Counted from the first letter of the stretch, positions 44,634 to 54,714 are shown. The stretch is DNA of 64,000 nt from Oscillospiraceae bacterium (GCA_017414435.1 JAFQMN010000002.1:1-64000); one strand, 5' to 3'. Notes: generated by a model from the sequence alone, not told the origin. Program-made: numbers and translations.

Positions 44634-44812
44634 ACCCATAATCCTCATATCTCATTCAAATTTTCAGTTTTCATTATATCAGAAAAGCGGCTAAAATGCA
44701 AACTTGCAATACTGCCCTCTACTTGCGCCCATTACGAAGAATTATTTTATATAAAAAAGATATAAATACATATCCCATATAAATTTTTATAAGCTTTCGC
44801 TGTTAAAACCTC
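44634..44812. other. divergent intergenic region
   Basis: Separates the minus-strand DUF4340 gene from the plus-strand secG. No further gene is seen; the secG promoter lies at the right end (44813-44841). Confidence 0.6.
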
Positions 44813-44841
44813 TTGCAATTTATAAAAAGTTATGATATGAT
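44813..44841 (+). promoter_or_regulatory. promoter of secG
   Basis: TTGCAA (44813-44818), 17-base spacer, TATGAT (44836-44841), 39 bases ahead of the GTG start of secG. Confidence 0.7.
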
Positions 44842-44880
44842 TTTTAATAGTAACTTTTATCTTAAGAAAGGGATGTTTTT

Positions 44881-45132
44881 GTGAACATACATGAATATAT
44901 TCTAGGTGGTTGTATTCTTGCAATCTCTATATTTTTAATTGTAGTAATTATGCTACAAGAATCTAATTCGCGCGGTCTTGCTTCAATGGGAGGCGGTTCA
45001 AATGATTCTTTTTACAGCAAAAATAAAGGCAGAACATATAGTGCTAAACTTGCAAGGCTAACCAAAATCTCCGCAGGTTTGCTTATGATTTTAAGTTTAG
45101 TTTTAGGGTTTATATGTAACAATAAAAAATAA
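44881..45132 (+). CDS. secG: SecG protein translocase subunit
   Basis: An 83-residue membrane protein that assists SecYE-driven export. It has two transmembrane helices (about 5-24 and 58-78), joined by the conserved loop [21 protein letters not shown], which matches the family pattern LQ-x(2-5)-G-L-x-x-x-x-GG. GTG start behind AAAGGGATG. It is the first gene of the plus-strand block and has its own promoter and a following hairpin. Confidence 0.9.
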   Translation: MNIHEYILGGCILAISIFLIVVIMLQESNSRGLASMGGGSNDSFYSKNKGRTYSAKLARLTKISAGLLMILSLVLGFICNNKK

Positions 45133-45143
45133 ATTCACAACCT

Positions 45144-45169
45144 GCTCCCACATAATTTTTAGTGGGAGC
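45144..45169 (+). terminator. hairpin after secG
   Basis: GCTCCCAC (45144-45151) pairs with GTGGGAGC (45162-45169); the bases after it are moderately T-rich. Probable partial terminator before gltX. Confidence 0.6.
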
Positions 45170-45211
45170 TTATCTAATCAAAAAATATATTCTTTAGAGG
45201 TGTTTTATTTT

Positions 45212-46669
45212 ATGAACGAAGTTAGAACAAGATTTGCCCCAAGCCCCACAGGCTACATGCACGTTGGCAATTTAAGAACAGCACTTTATGCTTATTTGCT
45301 AGCAAAATCTTTAAATGGTAAATTTATATTAAGAATAGAAGATACTGACCAAGAACGTTTAGTGCCCGGTGCCGTTGATGTGATCTATAAAACATTAAAA
45401 GCCACCGGCCTTGTCTGGGATGAAGGGCCAGATATTGGCGGTGACTTTGGTCCATATGTTCAAAGTGAACGTATGGATATTTACGCAAAATATGCTAAAC
45501 AGCTTGTGGAATCTGGCCATGCATATTACTGCTTCTGTGATAAAGCACGTTTAGAAGAGATGCGAATGCTGCAAAAGTTCTCTGGTGAACTTTCTAAATA
45601 CGATGGTTTCTGCCGTCACTTAACTCCGGAGCAGGTAGAAGAAAAATTAAAAGCCGGTATGCCATATGTCATTCGTCAAAAAATTCCAGAATCTGGGCAA
45701 ACTACGTTTGAAGATGAGGTTTTTGGCAATATTACAGTAGAAAACAGCTCTTTGGATGACCAAGTGCTTATTAAAGCAGACGGCATGCCTACTTATAACT
45801 TGGCAAATGTTATAGATGACCACTTGATGGGGATAACTCATGTTATTCGTGGAAATGAATACTTATCCTCTGCTCCAAAATACAATCTGCTCTACGAAGC
45901 TTTTGGTTGGGAGATTCCTAAATACATTCACTGCAGCCCGGTTATGAAAAACCAGAGTGAAAAACTCTCTAAACGTAACGGTGACGCCTCTTTTGAAGAT
46001 CTGGTTCAAAAAGGGTATTTAGAACCTGCCATAATTAATTATATTGCTCTGCTTGGCTGGAGTCCTAAATCTGAACAAGAAATATTCTCACTAGATAATC
46101 TGGTTCACGAATTTAAAATTTCTGGCATATCTAAATCCCCTGCTATTTTTGATATAAAAAAGCTTAACTACATAAATTCACACTACATAAAACAACTTTC
46201 ACCCGCAGAATTTTTAACAAAAGCTAAACCGTTTATTCAGCAAACAGTAAAAAGAGCTGATGTGGATTTTGAATTAATCGCATCTACTTTGCAGACCAGA
46301 ACTGAATTTTTGAGCGATATCCCCCAGCAGGTGGATTTTATCGATTCTTTACCAGACTATAGCACAGATCTATTTATTAGTAAAAAGATGAAAACAACAA
46401 AAGAAAGTTCTCTTACAGTTTTAATTGATGTTCTCCCTATTTTTAAAGATATAAATGATTACTCTGTTCCTAACCTACACAATATTTTAATGCAATACAT
46501 TGAAAAATGCGGTGCAAAAAATGGCTTTGTGCTTTGGCCTATAAGAACAGCCTTGAGTGGCAAACAGTTTACCCCCGGCGGAGCAATTGAACTTGCTGCA
46601 ATTCTTGGTAAAAACGATGTTGCCAAGCGCATTGAACTTGCAATCAACAAATTAAAAAACGATATTTAA
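45212..46669 (+). CDS. gltX: glutamyl-tRNA synthetase
   Basis: A 485-residue class I synthetase. HIGH motif in [25 protein letters not shown]-like KLSKRNG and the C-terminal helical anticodon-binding domain are present. The ATG at 45212 is chosen because AGAGGTG lies about 9 bases ahead and the protein then begins as other GluRS proteins do. Firmicutes generally lack GlnRS, so this enzyme probably also makes Glu-tRNA-Gln for the amidotransferase. Followed by a clear terminator. Confidence 0.95.
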   Translation: MNEVRTRFAPSPTGYMHVGNLRTALYAYLLAKSLNGKFILRIEDTDQERLVPGAVDVIYKTLKATGLVWDEGPDIGGDFGPYVQSERMDIYAKYAKQLVESGHAYYCFCDKARLEEMRMLQKFSGELSKYDGFCRHLTPEQVEEKLKAGMPYVIRQKIPESGQTTFEDEVFGNITVENSSLDDQVLIKADGMPTYNLANVIDDHLMGITHVIRGNEYLSSAPKYNLLYEAFGWEIPKYIHCSPVMKNQSEKLSKRNGDASFEDLVQKGYLEPAIINYIALLGWSPKSEQEIFSLDNLVHEFKISGISKSPAIFDIKKLNYINSHYIKQLSPAEFLTKAKPFIQQTVKRADVDFELIASTLQTRTEFLSDIPQQVDFIDSLPDYSTDLFISKKMKTTKESSLTVLIDVLPIFKDINDYSVPNLHNILMQYIEKCGAKNGFVLWPIRTALSGKQFTPGGAIELAAILGKNDVAKRIELAINKLKNDI

Positions 46670-46678
46670 ATAATCTTT

Positions 46679-46730
46679 ATTGAAGTGAATTATTTTATGT
46701 TTCTGCATAAAACTGTTCACTTCAATTTTT
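46679..46730 (+). terminator. terminator of gltX
   Basis: ATTGAAGTGAA (46679-46689) pairs with TTCACTTCAAT (46716-46726) around a 26-base AT-rich loop, followed by TTTT. Confidence 0.8.
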
Positions 46731-46828
46731 AAATTGCTAGCATTTTTAGGTTAAAACTTAAACATTTGCAAAAGTGTAAGTTTTGTTCTATAATTTTAGT
46801 AACAAAAATAATAAAGAGAGATTTTTTT

Positions 46829-49800
46829 ATGAGCGACTTTGTTAATTTACATTTACATAGCGAATATAGTCTATTAGATGGTGCATGCCGCATTAAACAA
46901 ATTGCCAAGCGGGCAAAAGAACTTGGGCAATCTGCTGTGGCAATAACAGATCACGGTGCAATGTATGGCGTTATTGAATTTTATAAAGAAGCTCTTAAAG
47001 AGGGTGTTAAGCCTTTAATTGGCTGCGAAATGTATGTTGCACCCCGCACAAGATTCGACAAAGAGTTCAAAATTGATGGTAAAAGAGATCATTTGGTTTT
47101 AATCTGCAAAAACAACGAGGGCTACCGCAATTTAATTAAAATGGTTTCCCTTTCGTTCACAGAAGGCTTTTATATAAAACCCCGAATCGATAAAGACCTA
47201 ATCAAGCAATATCATAACGGCTTAATCTGCCTTTCTGGCTGTGTTAGCGGAGAAGTGGCTAAACTTGCGCTCTCTAACAACATTGAAGCAGCAACAGAAG
47301 TTGCAAAATTCTACCACGAAATATTTAAAGATGATTACTATATTGAGCTACAGGAACATGGAACAGAAGAAAGTAAATTCGTTAATAGTAATTTAATAAA
47401 AATAGCCAAAGCCGAAAATATTAAAGTTGTTGCAACAAACGATGTGCATTATGTTTATAAAGAAGATATTAAAATGCACAAAGTTATGCTCTGCCTTCAA
47501 ACAAACTCAACAATTAATGCCCCAAACATGGAATTTGGTGCCGATGACCTTTATATCAAATCGCAAGAAGAGATGCTAGAAAGTTTTAAAGATATTCCAG
47601 AAGCTGTGTTTAATACTAAAGAAGTAGCAGATAAATGTAATATCTCTTTTGAATTTAACAAAACAAAGCTACCTAACTTTACCAACAATCAAAATAAAAC
47701 AAATGAAGAATATTTTCTTGACCTCTGTTATTCCGGCTTTGAACGCATTTACGGCAATATTCCAAACGAATCTTTAAAAGAACGGTTAAATTACGAAATC
47801 TCTGTAATCAAAAAGATGGGGTACATAGATTATTTTTTAATTGTAATGGACTTTGTGCAATACGCTAAAAGTCAAGGTATTCCTGTAGGTCCAGGCAGAG
47901 GATCTGGCGCTGGCAGTTTAGTGGCTTATTGCTTGGGGATTACCGAAATCGACCCCATTGAATACAACTTGATTTTTGAGCGGTTTTTAAACCCAGAGCG
48001 TATTAGCATGCCGGATTTTGATATCGATTTCTGCTATGAGCGTAGGCAAGAGGTTATAGATTATGTTGTTTCAAAATACGGCGCCGATCATGTAGCACAG
48101 ATTGCAACATTCGGTACAATGGCAGCAAAAATGGCAATTCGTGATGTGGCTCGTGTTATGGAATATTCTTACTCTCTGGCAGATACTTTGGCAAGATTAA
48201 TTCCAAATGAACTTAATCAGCCTATTCCTATAGAAAAGGCTTTAACTGTGGTTAGCGAACTAAAAAATATGTATGACACTAACAACGATGTAAAAGAAAT
48301 TATAGATATGGCTATTAAACTAGAGGGTATGCCGCGGCATTGTTCCACGCATGCCGCCGGAATTGTTATAACCAAAGACCCCACAGACACATTGGTACCG
48401 TTACAAAAACTGCAGAATAATATAACTACCCAATTTCCAATGAGCACATTAGAAGAGTTGGGTTTGCTTAAGATGGATTTTTTAGGGCTTAAGTGCTTAA
48501 CAGTTATAAGCAGCGCTGAAAAAGCCATTAAAAAAACTCATCCGGATTTTGAGCTTAAAAAAATTTCATATAAAGAACCTAAAGTGTTTAAAATGCTCTC
48601 TGCGGGTTTTGGCAAAGGTGTATTCCAATTTGAATCTTCAAGCGGTATTCGCAACGTATTAGTCAATTTAAAACCAGAATCAATTGAAGATATTATAGCT
48701 ATTCTTTCTCTTTTTAGGCCCGGACCAATGGAATCTATCCCTAGGTATATAGAGAATAAAAAGAACAAAAAAACAGTTAAATATAAACACCCTCTGTTAA
48801 AACCAATTTTAGAGGTCACATACGGCTGCATTGTTTATCAAGAACAAGTGATGCAAATATTCCAAAAGCTTGCTGGCTATTCATATGGCCGTGCAGATAT
48901 TGTGCGGCGTGCAATGGCTAAAAAAAAGGCTGATGTTATGGAAAAAGAGCGGCATAATTTTATCTTTGGCTTAAAAGATGCTGACGGTAATGTTGAATGT
49001 GTTGGCGCTTTAGCAAACGGTGTACCAGAATCTGTTGCTAATGAACTATTTAACGAAATGAGCAGTTTTGCGTCTTATGCATTCAATAAATCACATGCCG
49101 CAGCTTATGCTGTTATATCTTACCAAACCGCTTATTTAAAATGTTTTTACCCGCGTGAATACTTTGCAGCACTCCTTACCAGTGTGGCAGATAATAAAGA
49201 TAAAATTAAAGAATATGTGGGCGAATGTAATAGGTTAGAGATTAAAATCCTGCCGCCAGATATAAACAAAAGTAACGCTTCTTTTAAAGTAGAAGATGGT
49301 AAAATTCGATTCGGCTTAACTTCAATAAAATCTGTAAATAAAAATTTTCTCACTAAGGTAGAAGAAGAAAGAAACAAAGGTTTATTTAAAAGCTTAAGCA
49401 ATTTTTGCGAACGTATGTATGGCACAGAACTAAACAAACGAGCACTAGAAAGCTTAATTAAAGCCGGTTGTTTTGATAACTTGGGTGAAACCAGAAAGAG
49501 TATGCTTCAAAATTATGAAGCAATTTTAGAATATGTTAGCAGCAATGCTAAAAGCATGGTTTTAGGGCAGTTAACCCTCTTTGATCAAGATTCTTCTGCT
49601 CAAAATATATTAGAATATAAAGTAAACAAGGTTGAAGAAGAATTGTCGATATTAGAACTTGCTAATTTAGAAAAGGAATCAATTGGACTTTTCCTTTCTA
49701 CTAACCCATTAGATAAATACGGCCAAGACTTTTGTAAAGGTGAGCTTACAAACATTGAAGATATAGATTTAGAACCAGATAAAATCGGTAAAACTGTTAA

Positions 49801-50308
49801 AGTTATGGGTATAGTTCTTTCTATAGATAAAATCCTAACAAAAGATAATCAAGAGATGGCGTTTTGCATAATTGAAGATCGTACAGCAAGTGTGGAGCTT
49901 GTTCTATTTCCTAAAATTTTCGAAGCAGTTAGGCACCTTCTGGTAGAGGGTAATATAATAGTGGTTGAAGGCAAAACAGATACAAAAGAAGAGGCCGACT
50001 TAAAAATTCTACCTAATAATATTTGGCAGCCAGAAGAATTTGAAAGATTGCTTAAAAATCCTCAAAACAAGGCAAAAGAAATTACTAAAAAAGGGCTCTA
50101 CCTAAAAATAAAAAGTATAAAATCAGAAGAGTATAAAAAAGCAGAAAATCTGCTGCAAATTTTCGAAGGCAACACAAGAGTTTATATCTTTTTTGAAGAT
50201 GAACATAAATTGAAATTAACTCCAAGCAGGTTATGGACAGCTCCAAATAACACTATGCTAGAGCAACTTCAAAAACTTTTAGGGCCACAGAATGTGAAGC
50301 TAATATGA
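46829..50308 (+). CDS. dnaE: DNA polymerase III alpha subunit DnaE
   Basis: A 1159-residue replicative polymerase of the DnaE class. Its domains are an N-terminal PHP domain (HLHSEYSLLDGACRI), the polymerase core with catalytic D398 and D400 (PDFDIDF) and D550 (KMDFLGL), helix-hairpin-helix and fingers, and an OB-fold (about 995-1075). The ATG at 46829 is preferred for the AGAGAG site and because the family begins M-x-x-F-V-x-L-H-x-H. Bacillus-type species use PolC as well; PolC is not in the window. The stop overlaps the start of the RluA-type gene (ATGA), so the two are co-translated. Confidence 0.96.
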   Translation: MSDFVNLHLHSEYSLLDGACRIKQIAKRAKELGQSAVAITDHGAMYGVIEFYKEALKEGVKPLIGCEMYVAPRTRFDKEFKIDGKRDHLVLICKNNEGYRNLIKMVSLSFTEGFYIKPRIDKDLIKQYHNGLICLSGCVSGEVAKLALSNNIEAATEVAKFYHEIFKDDYYIELQEHGTEESKFVNSNLIKIAKAENIKVVATNDVHYVYKEDIKMHKVMLCLQTNSTINAPNMEFGADDLYIKSQEEMLESFKDIPEAVFNTKEVADKCNISFEFNKTKLPNFTNNQNKTNEEYFLDLCYSGFERIYGNIPNESLKERLNYEISVIKKMGYIDYFLIVMDFVQYAKSQGIPVGPGRGSGAGSLVAYCLGITEIDPIEYNLIFERFLNPERISMPDFDIDFCYERRQEVIDYVVSKYGADHVAQIATFGTMAAKMAIRDVARVMEYSYSLADTLARLIPNELNQPIPIEKALTVVSELKNMYDTNNDVKEIIDMAIKLEGMPRHCSTHAAGIVITKDPTDTLVPLQKLQNNITTQFPMSTLEELGLLKMDFLGLKCLTVISSAEKAIKKTHPDFELKKISYKEPKVFKMLSAGFGKGVFQFESSSGIRNVLVNLKPESIEDIIAILSLFRPGPMESIPRYIENKKNKKTVKYKHPLLKPILEVTYGCIVYQEQVMQIFQKLAGYSYGRADIVRRAMAKKKADVMEKERHNFIFGLKDADGNVECVGALANGVPESVANELFNEMSSFASYAFNKSHAAAYAVISYQTAYLKCFYPREYFAALLTSVADNKDKIKEYVGECNRLEIKILPPDINKSNASFKVEDGKIRFGLTSIKSVNKNFLTKVEEERNKGLFKSLSNFCERMYGTELNKRALESLIKAGCFDNLGETRKSMLQNYEAILEYVSSNAKSMVLGQLTLFDQDSSAQNILEYKVNKVEEELSILELANLEKESIGLFLSTNPLDKYGQDFCKGELTNIEDIDLEPDKIGKTVKVMGIVLSIDKILTKDNQEMAFCIIEDRTASVELVLFPKIFEAVRHLLVEGNIIVVEGKTDTKEEADLKILPNNIWQPEEFERLLKNPQNKAKEITKKGLYLKIKSIKSEEYKKAENLLQIFEGNTRVYIFFEDEHKLKLTPSRLWTAPNNTMLEQLQKLLGPQNVKLI

Positions 50309-51258
50309 AAGAGATTATAATAAATAAAAACGATGCCAATCAAAGGCTAGATAAATTTTTACAAAAAGCATTGCCAAATTTGCCAGCTAGTTTAATGTAC
50401 AAATACATTAGAAAAAAAAGAATAAAGTTGAACCAAAAACACTGTCAAAATAACAGCATTCTGCAAGAAGGCGATGTTTTACAACTTTTTATAAATGATG
50501 AATTTTTTGAAAAGAACAATAAAAGATCATTTCTAAACTGCAAAATTCAGCTGCAAATTGTATTCGAAGACGATAATATTCTGGTGGTAAATAAACCATC
50601 TGGGCTTTTGGTGCACGAAGATAAAACCGAAACTGTTAACACATTAATAAACGGCATTTGCAAATATTTATGGCAAAAAAATGAATATGATCCAGAAAAA
50701 GAAAATAGTTTTACCCCAGCTTTATGCCACCGTATAGACCGTAATACAAGCGGTTTGGTTATAGCAGCAAAAAACGCTGAAACTCTAAGAATATTGAATG
50801 AAAAATTTAAAAATCACGAAATAATAAAAAAATACATATGTTTAGTGCATGGTAATTTAACCCCAAAAGAAGCTATTTTACAAGCCTACCTTAAAAAAGA
50901 TGCAGACAAAAATCAAGTAATTATCAGTAACACTCCTAAACCTGGTTATAAAATCATTAAAACTGGTTATAAAGTTTTACAATCATCAGCCAAAACATCT
51001 CTTTTAGAGGTCACTCTCTTCACTGGTCGTACCCACCAAATTCGTGCACAATTTGCACATATAGGTCACCCTTTAATAGGCGACAACAAATACGGTAGAA
51101 TTGCACAAAACAAAAATCTGGAGCTAAAACATCAAGCTTTAATAGCGTTTTCTATCACATTTAAATTTAAATCAAATGCTTTGGGGCTAAATTATTTAAA
51201 TAATTTAACATTAACGCTTAATAACAATGACCTAAAAATACTGAATCATTTTGTATAA
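50305..51258 (+). CDS. RluA-family 23S rRNA pseudouridine synthase
   Basis: A 317-residue pseudouridine synthase with an N-terminal S4 RNA-binding domain (about 10-70) and a catalytic domain with HRIDRNTSG (catalytic D145), VVNKPSGLLVHED and the downstream TGRTHQIRAQFAHIGHPLIGD. The layout fits RluC/RluD-type enzymes that modify 23S rRNA; which site is modified is not clear. Starts within the dnaE stop (ATGA). Confidence 0.9.
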   Translation: MKEIIINKNDANQRLDKFLQKALPNLPASLMYKYIRKKRIKLNQKHCQNNSILQEGDVLQLFINDEFFEKNNKRSFLNCKIQLQIVFEDDNILVVNKPSGLLVHEDKTETVNTLINGICKYLWQKNEYDPEKENSFTPALCHRIDRNTSGLVIAAKNAETLRILNEKFKNHEIIKKYICLVHGNLTPKEAILQAYLKKDADKNQVIISNTPKPGYKIIKTGYKVLQSSAKTSLLEVTLFTGRTHQIRAQFAHIGHPLIGDNKYGRIAQNKNLELKHQALIAFSITFKFKSNALGLNYLNNLTLTLNNNDLKILNHFV

Positions 51259-51259
51259 T

Positions 51260-51292
51260 AAAAAAGCTCTGCGTTTTTTGCAGAACTTTTTT
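51260..51292. terminator. bidirectional terminator between RluA-type and amidase genes
   Basis: A stem with A-run and T-run arms (51260-51272 with 51280-51292, one mismatch) lies two bases past the RluA-type stop, between convergent genes. It can serve both strands. Confidence 0.8.
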
Positions 51293-51349
51293 ATTATTGT
51301 GGCAGTAAAAGGCTCTTAAAGTTGTTTTAACTTACATTAAGATGCTAAA

Positions 51350-52228
51350 CTAACTCATCTTTGCAAATTCAGCCTTACACATAGCAATAAAGCCGTTCCA
51401 AAGGCCCTGCCTTCTCATAATTTCTGGGCAGTTTTTGCCGTTAAAAAAATGATGCTGCTGCACATTTTCTATAGTAATATTATGCTTTTTCATCAATGTT
51501 GCCACAAGCCAAGCAGCATTTTTAAGTGCGGTATTAAAATTAGAATTTTTATTCACACAAATTTCAATCCCAATCCCGTTCATGTTACCGCCGCCTTCTT
51601 TTCTGCCATCACCTGCATGCCAAGCAATCTCATTATCTGGTATATGCCTGAATATTTCTTTATCATCCACTGTGTAATGCCAAGATAAATATTGCTCATT
51701 TTTTAGAGCTAAATTGCTTATATATTTTGCATGGTTAGCTGCTCCCGCAGTTGGCGCTATATTGCCTGTCTCGTGTATAACAATCCACTTTTTCTTACGT
51801 ATTTCACCTGGTCTGGCTTTAGAACCTAACTTAATTAAACTTTCTTTAATTTCTATATTAGCATCTCCCTTTATTTTATTAACAGGTTCCTCTACTTTTT
51901 GAGTGTCCTCTTTAATTTTAGGAACATCTTTCTCTTTTTTTAATTTAAAGTTAACCATGTTTATATTCTTTAAATTCAAGCTAAAACTACCTATTAACAA
52001 ACCTTGAATAATAGATGTAAATATCGTATCAATCACACTTGTTCCTGGTGTACATTCTGCAAACTCATATACACCACAAACAATTAAACATAAAGCATAC
52101 CAACCTATAAACACTCTTTTAGAGATTTTTCCTTCTTTAACCATTTCCAAGTTTTTACGAACAGAAAATAAAATTGGAATTAAAAATAATACCTCGGATT
52201 TTATCATTGAAGTACAAATATCTTCCAT
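51350..52228 (-). CDS. membrane-anchored N-acetylmuramoyl-L-alanine amidase
   Basis: A 292-residue protein with three predicted transmembrane or hydrophobic segments in the first 90 residues, a charged Lys/Glu linker (about 95-140) and a C-terminal amidase_2 (PGRP-like) domain. Zinc ligands are visible: H152 (VIHETG), H259 or H260 and C267 (HHFFNGKNC). It cleaves the bond between MurNAc and the stem peptide. The hydrophobic N-terminus resembles small phage holins, so this looks like a holin-endolysin fusion, probably phage-derived. The ATG at 52228 is used because AAGGGAG lies 6 bases upstream. It might serve as the lysis gene of the tail module at the right edge, or as a wall hydrolase. Confidence 0.8.
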   Translation of the reverse strand: MEDICTSMIKSEVLFLIPILFSVRKNLEMVKEGKISKRVFIGWYALCLIVCGVYEFAECTPGTSVIDTIFTSIIQGLLIGSFSLNLKNINMVNFKLKKEKDVPKIKEDTQKVEEPVNKIKGDANIEIKESLIKLGSKARPGEIRKKKWIVIHETGNIAPTAGAANHAKYISNLALKNEQYLSWHYTVDDKEIFRHIPDNEIAWHAGDGRKEGGGNMNGIGIEICVNKNSNFNTALKNAAWLVATLMKKHNITIENVQQHHFFNGKNCPEIMRRQGLWNGFIAMCKAEFAKMS

Positions 52229-52314
52229 AAGCATCTCCCTTTCTGCTGCGCCTTTAAACTGCCACTAATCTTCTTTTTAAACTCATAAAAAGTTGTTGAA
52301 TCTTGTGCAACACT

Positions 52315-52349
52315 AAAAACACCCTCTGGCTACTAAACCTAGAGGGTGT
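52315..52349 (-). terminator. terminator of 52485-52751
   Basis: ACACCCTCT/AGAGGGTGT (52319-52327 with 52341-52349), followed on the minus strand by TTTTTAG. It separates the small membrane protein gene from the amidase. Confidence 0.8.
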
Positions 52350-52484
52350 AAAAATTTTTTAATGACATTTGCAACTACAACGGTAGGCTTGATTTTTACT
52401 AAACTCGTGGATTTAAATATAATTGAAGGCATGTGAACAATAAGGGAAAGATTACAAAAACATACGAAACAAAAAGCCAGAGTG

Positions 52485-52751
52485 TTAATTCCGATTCTTT
52501 ATTTTTTTAATTTTATCATATATAAATCTTACAAATATATAAATACAGATGCAAAGCATTATAATTTTACAAATGTGTTCATACTTTAAAAATCCCGAAC
52601 TATTGCGAAAACTTTGAGTAAAGAAATTCTCGTGAAAAATAAATTGTATATCAATTTCCAAAAGTAAAGGTGATGATATAATTACGCATATTAAAATAAC
52701 TATCGATTCTATTTTTTCATAAAGTGACATTACCTGCCACTTTCCCCACAT
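52485..52751 (-). CDS. small membrane protein, unknown
   Basis: An 88-residue protein with two predicted transmembrane helices (about 14-35 and 62-80) and a basic C-terminal tail (KIKKIKNRN). No family recognised. An AAAGGGGTG site precedes the ATG, and a terminator follows 135 bases downstream, so it is probably a real single-gene unit. Lies next to the amidase with holin-like N-terminus; two-helix membrane proteins beside endolysins can be holins, but the position alone does not prove it. Confidence 0.5.
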   Translation of the reverse strand: MWGKWQVMSLYEKIESIVILICVIISSPLLLEIDIQFIFHENFFTQSFRNSSGFLKYEHICKIIMLCICIYIFVRFIYDKIKKIKNRN

Positions 52752-52834
52752 AAAATCACCCCTTTTTTAAAATTAATAAACCTCGTAAACAATATAAAAC
52801 CTACAATAATAAAAATTCAGCCTTGCACCTTTTA

Positions 52835-53698
52835 TTATCGTTCTTTGCCTTTAAAAAATAAGCCTAACATACCTGGCCCAACGTGTGAGCCAGAAAATGG
52901 CTCATGCTGGCAAATTACCAAAGAAACCTGCAGAGTAAGCGACATAACTAGTTCAGATAAATAATTTGCATCTTCCACACAATCCCCATGAGAAATACAG
53001 ACTATTTGGTTTTTAATATCTAGCTTTTTTTCTTTATATTTTTTTACCAGTGCTTCAATGGCCTTTTTGCGTCCCCTAACTGTGGCACATAATGCAATCT
53101 GCCCTTCTTTATTGCCATATAAAATTGGTTTAATATTTAAAACAGTAGCAACTCGCGCGGTCACTCCATGAACACGGCCTGTTCGTTTTAAATAATTCAA
53201 ATCATCCACAGTAAAATATTGGCAAATGTGCGGTACTTCTGCTTCTAAAATAGCAACAGCTTCTTTTAGCTCCAGGCCTTGTTTGCTTAGTTCTGCAGCA
53301 TGAACGGCCAAAAGCCCATTTCCAAAACCGCATCCACGAGAATCCACAACATGAACCAAGCGATCACTATATTGCTGCATCAGCTCTTTAGCTGCAATTA
53401 CCGCAGCATTATAAGTGCCACTGATATTCAAACTCATAGAAATATACACAACGTCAAGCCCCTGCTCTAAAACCGGAGTGAAATGTGATATAAACAATTG
53501 CACATTCAACAGGCTGGTTTTAACAACTTGACCTTTTCTAAGCCCTTCATAATAGGTATGCGCATCAAAATCATCAATATTTCCTGTGTACGTTTGCGGT
53601 TTTTCGTCCACAAAATAATCGCACGGTAAAAGGGTAATCCCTTCTAACATACTTTGCGGTAAGTTTGCACTACCGTCTGCAAATACAATAAATGGCAT
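52835..53698 (-). CDS. DegV family fatty-acid-binding protein
   Basis: A 287-residue cytoplasmic DegV (FakB-like) protein that binds a fatty acid and presents it to a FakA-type kinase. Family motifs are the N-terminal DGSANLP, TSLLNV, SGTYNAA (fatty-acid site) and the VVDSRGCGFG segment. No kinase partner is in the window. It stands alone between GNAT and the small membrane protein gene. Confidence 0.88.
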   Translation of the reverse strand: MPFIVFADGSANLPQSMLEGITLLPCDYFVDEKPQTYTGNIDDFDAHTYYEGLRKGQVVKTSLLNVQLFISHFTPVLEQGLDVVYISMSLNISGTYNAAVIAAKELMQQYSDRLVHVVDSRGCGFGNGLLAVHAAELSKQGLELKEAVAILEAEVPHICQYFTVDDLNYLKRTGRVHGVTARVATVLNIKPILYGNKEGQIALCATVRGRKKAIEALVKKYKEKKLDIKNQIVCISHGDCVEDANYLSELVMSLTLQVSLVICQHEPFSGSHVGPGMLGLFFKGKER

Positions 53699-53845
53699 AT
53701 TAAAAGTCCTTCCAAAATAATGAGGTTGTGCTATATCCGGTTAATAAATAATTATTTTAAAATAGAAAACTAAACAATAAAAAACTTATCTGTTAGTCCA
53801 GCTGCATTTTACTCTCATATTCTGCACAGCAAGCTTTTTACTTAC

Positions 53846-54472
53846 TCAACATAACTGCCCTGGCAACTTCAACTTTTCTTTATATGGAAATCTTCTGTCG
53901 AATTCCTCAACATCTGAGCTGTTAACATAATAACCTTGTGGCGTTAAATACATCCCTATAACATTATCGAGATATCCTACGATAAGTTCCTTACAAAGAA
54001 AAAACGAGGAATCTGCATCTTCCGGCAGATTATTGTATTTAATACCAAAATTACTTGAATAACTAAATCCGCTTTTACCGTAAAAACTAATATTGCCTTC
54101 TAAAAAGACTGCTCCAAAACCTAGCTTTGCTGCTTTCTCTAATGAGTAGTCAAGTAGTATCTTGCCATACCCTTTGCGCTGCAGTTCAGGTACAATACAG
54201 ATTGGTCCCATAGTTAAAACGTTGACATTTTTACCGCTATCAGTTTTAATTATTGTTTTCATAAACATATTTTGCCCAATTAGTCTGCCGTTTTTTTCCA
54301 TTACAAAATCAAGTTCTTTAACAAATGCTGGATCATTTCTCAGTACGTGGATAACGTAATGTTCAATGCAGCCTGGGCGGTAAGCATTCCAAAAAGATTC
54401 TCTAACAAGAGTTTCAACCTCTTTATGATTTTTCTTATTCTCTAAACGTATGATGTAGTCATTATTATTCAT
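53846..54472 (-). CDS. GNAT acetyltransferase
   Basis: A 208-residue acetyltransferase using acetyl-CoA. The GNAT core is about residues 5-150, with the acetyl-CoA loop in VPELQRKGYGKILL (pattern Q-x-x-G-x-G). The substrate is not predictable; this branch is widespread in clostridia. AGGAGG precedes the ATG. Its leader holds an 11-codon ORF and alternative hairpins (54480-54584), suggesting translational control. The C-terminal 55 residues are not typical of the core. Confidence 0.85.
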   Translation of the reverse strand: MNNNDYIIRLENKKNHKEVETLVRESFWNAYRPGCIEHYVIHVLRNDPAFVKELDFVMEKNGRLIGQNMFMKTIIKTDSGKNVNVLTMGPICIVPELQRKGYGKILLDYSLEKAAKLGFGAVFLEGNISFYGKSGFSYSSNFGIKYNNLPEDADSSFFLCKELIVGYLDNVIGMYLTPQGYYVNSSDVEEFDRRFPYKEKLKLPGQLC

Positions 54473-54479
54473 TATTTTT

Positions 54480-54546
54480 CCTCCTGAAAATTGTTGACTT
54501 CAATTGCCTTTTAGCGGGAGGTTAGATAAATGTCTGCCAACCTCCC
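54480..54546 (-). promoter_or_regulatory. attenuator-like hairpin leader of GNAT gene
   Basis: GGGAGGTT (54539-54546, minus strand) can pair with AACCTCCC (54516-54523). The CCTCC of the second arm can instead pair with the AGGAGG ribosome binding site of the GNAT gene (54480-54485). The two structures are mutually exclusive. The first stem lies just after the stop of the 11-codon upstream ORF. Confidence 0.45.
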
Positions 54547-54548
54547 GG

Positions 54549-54584
54549 TCAGCCGACAATCTCCAATTTATAGTTCTTTTTCAA
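54549..54584 (-). CDS. 11-codon upstream ORF in GNAT leader
   Basis: An upstream ORF reading MKKNYKLEIVG, starting at a TTG, with AGGAGAT 8 bases ahead, and ending 2 bases before the regulatory hairpin. Its placement is like the leader peptides of translational attenuators (erm-type), where ribosome stalling would switch the hairpins. The peptide sequence matches no known stall peptide I can recall. Confidence 0.4.
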   Translation of the reverse strand: MKKNYKLEIVG

Positions 54585-54714
54585 ATAACAATCTCCTAAA
54601 AAATAATATATATAATTACATTTATTCTGGTATGATTTGGATTTATATAGATAAATTCCAATTTATGACATTGTAATTATACTATGACAACATATCTTTG
54701 TCAATATAACACAT

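Noticed and set aside
52360..52434. A 24-codon plus-strand ORF next to the terminator of 52485-52751
   Set aside because: No ribosome binding site and no supporting context.
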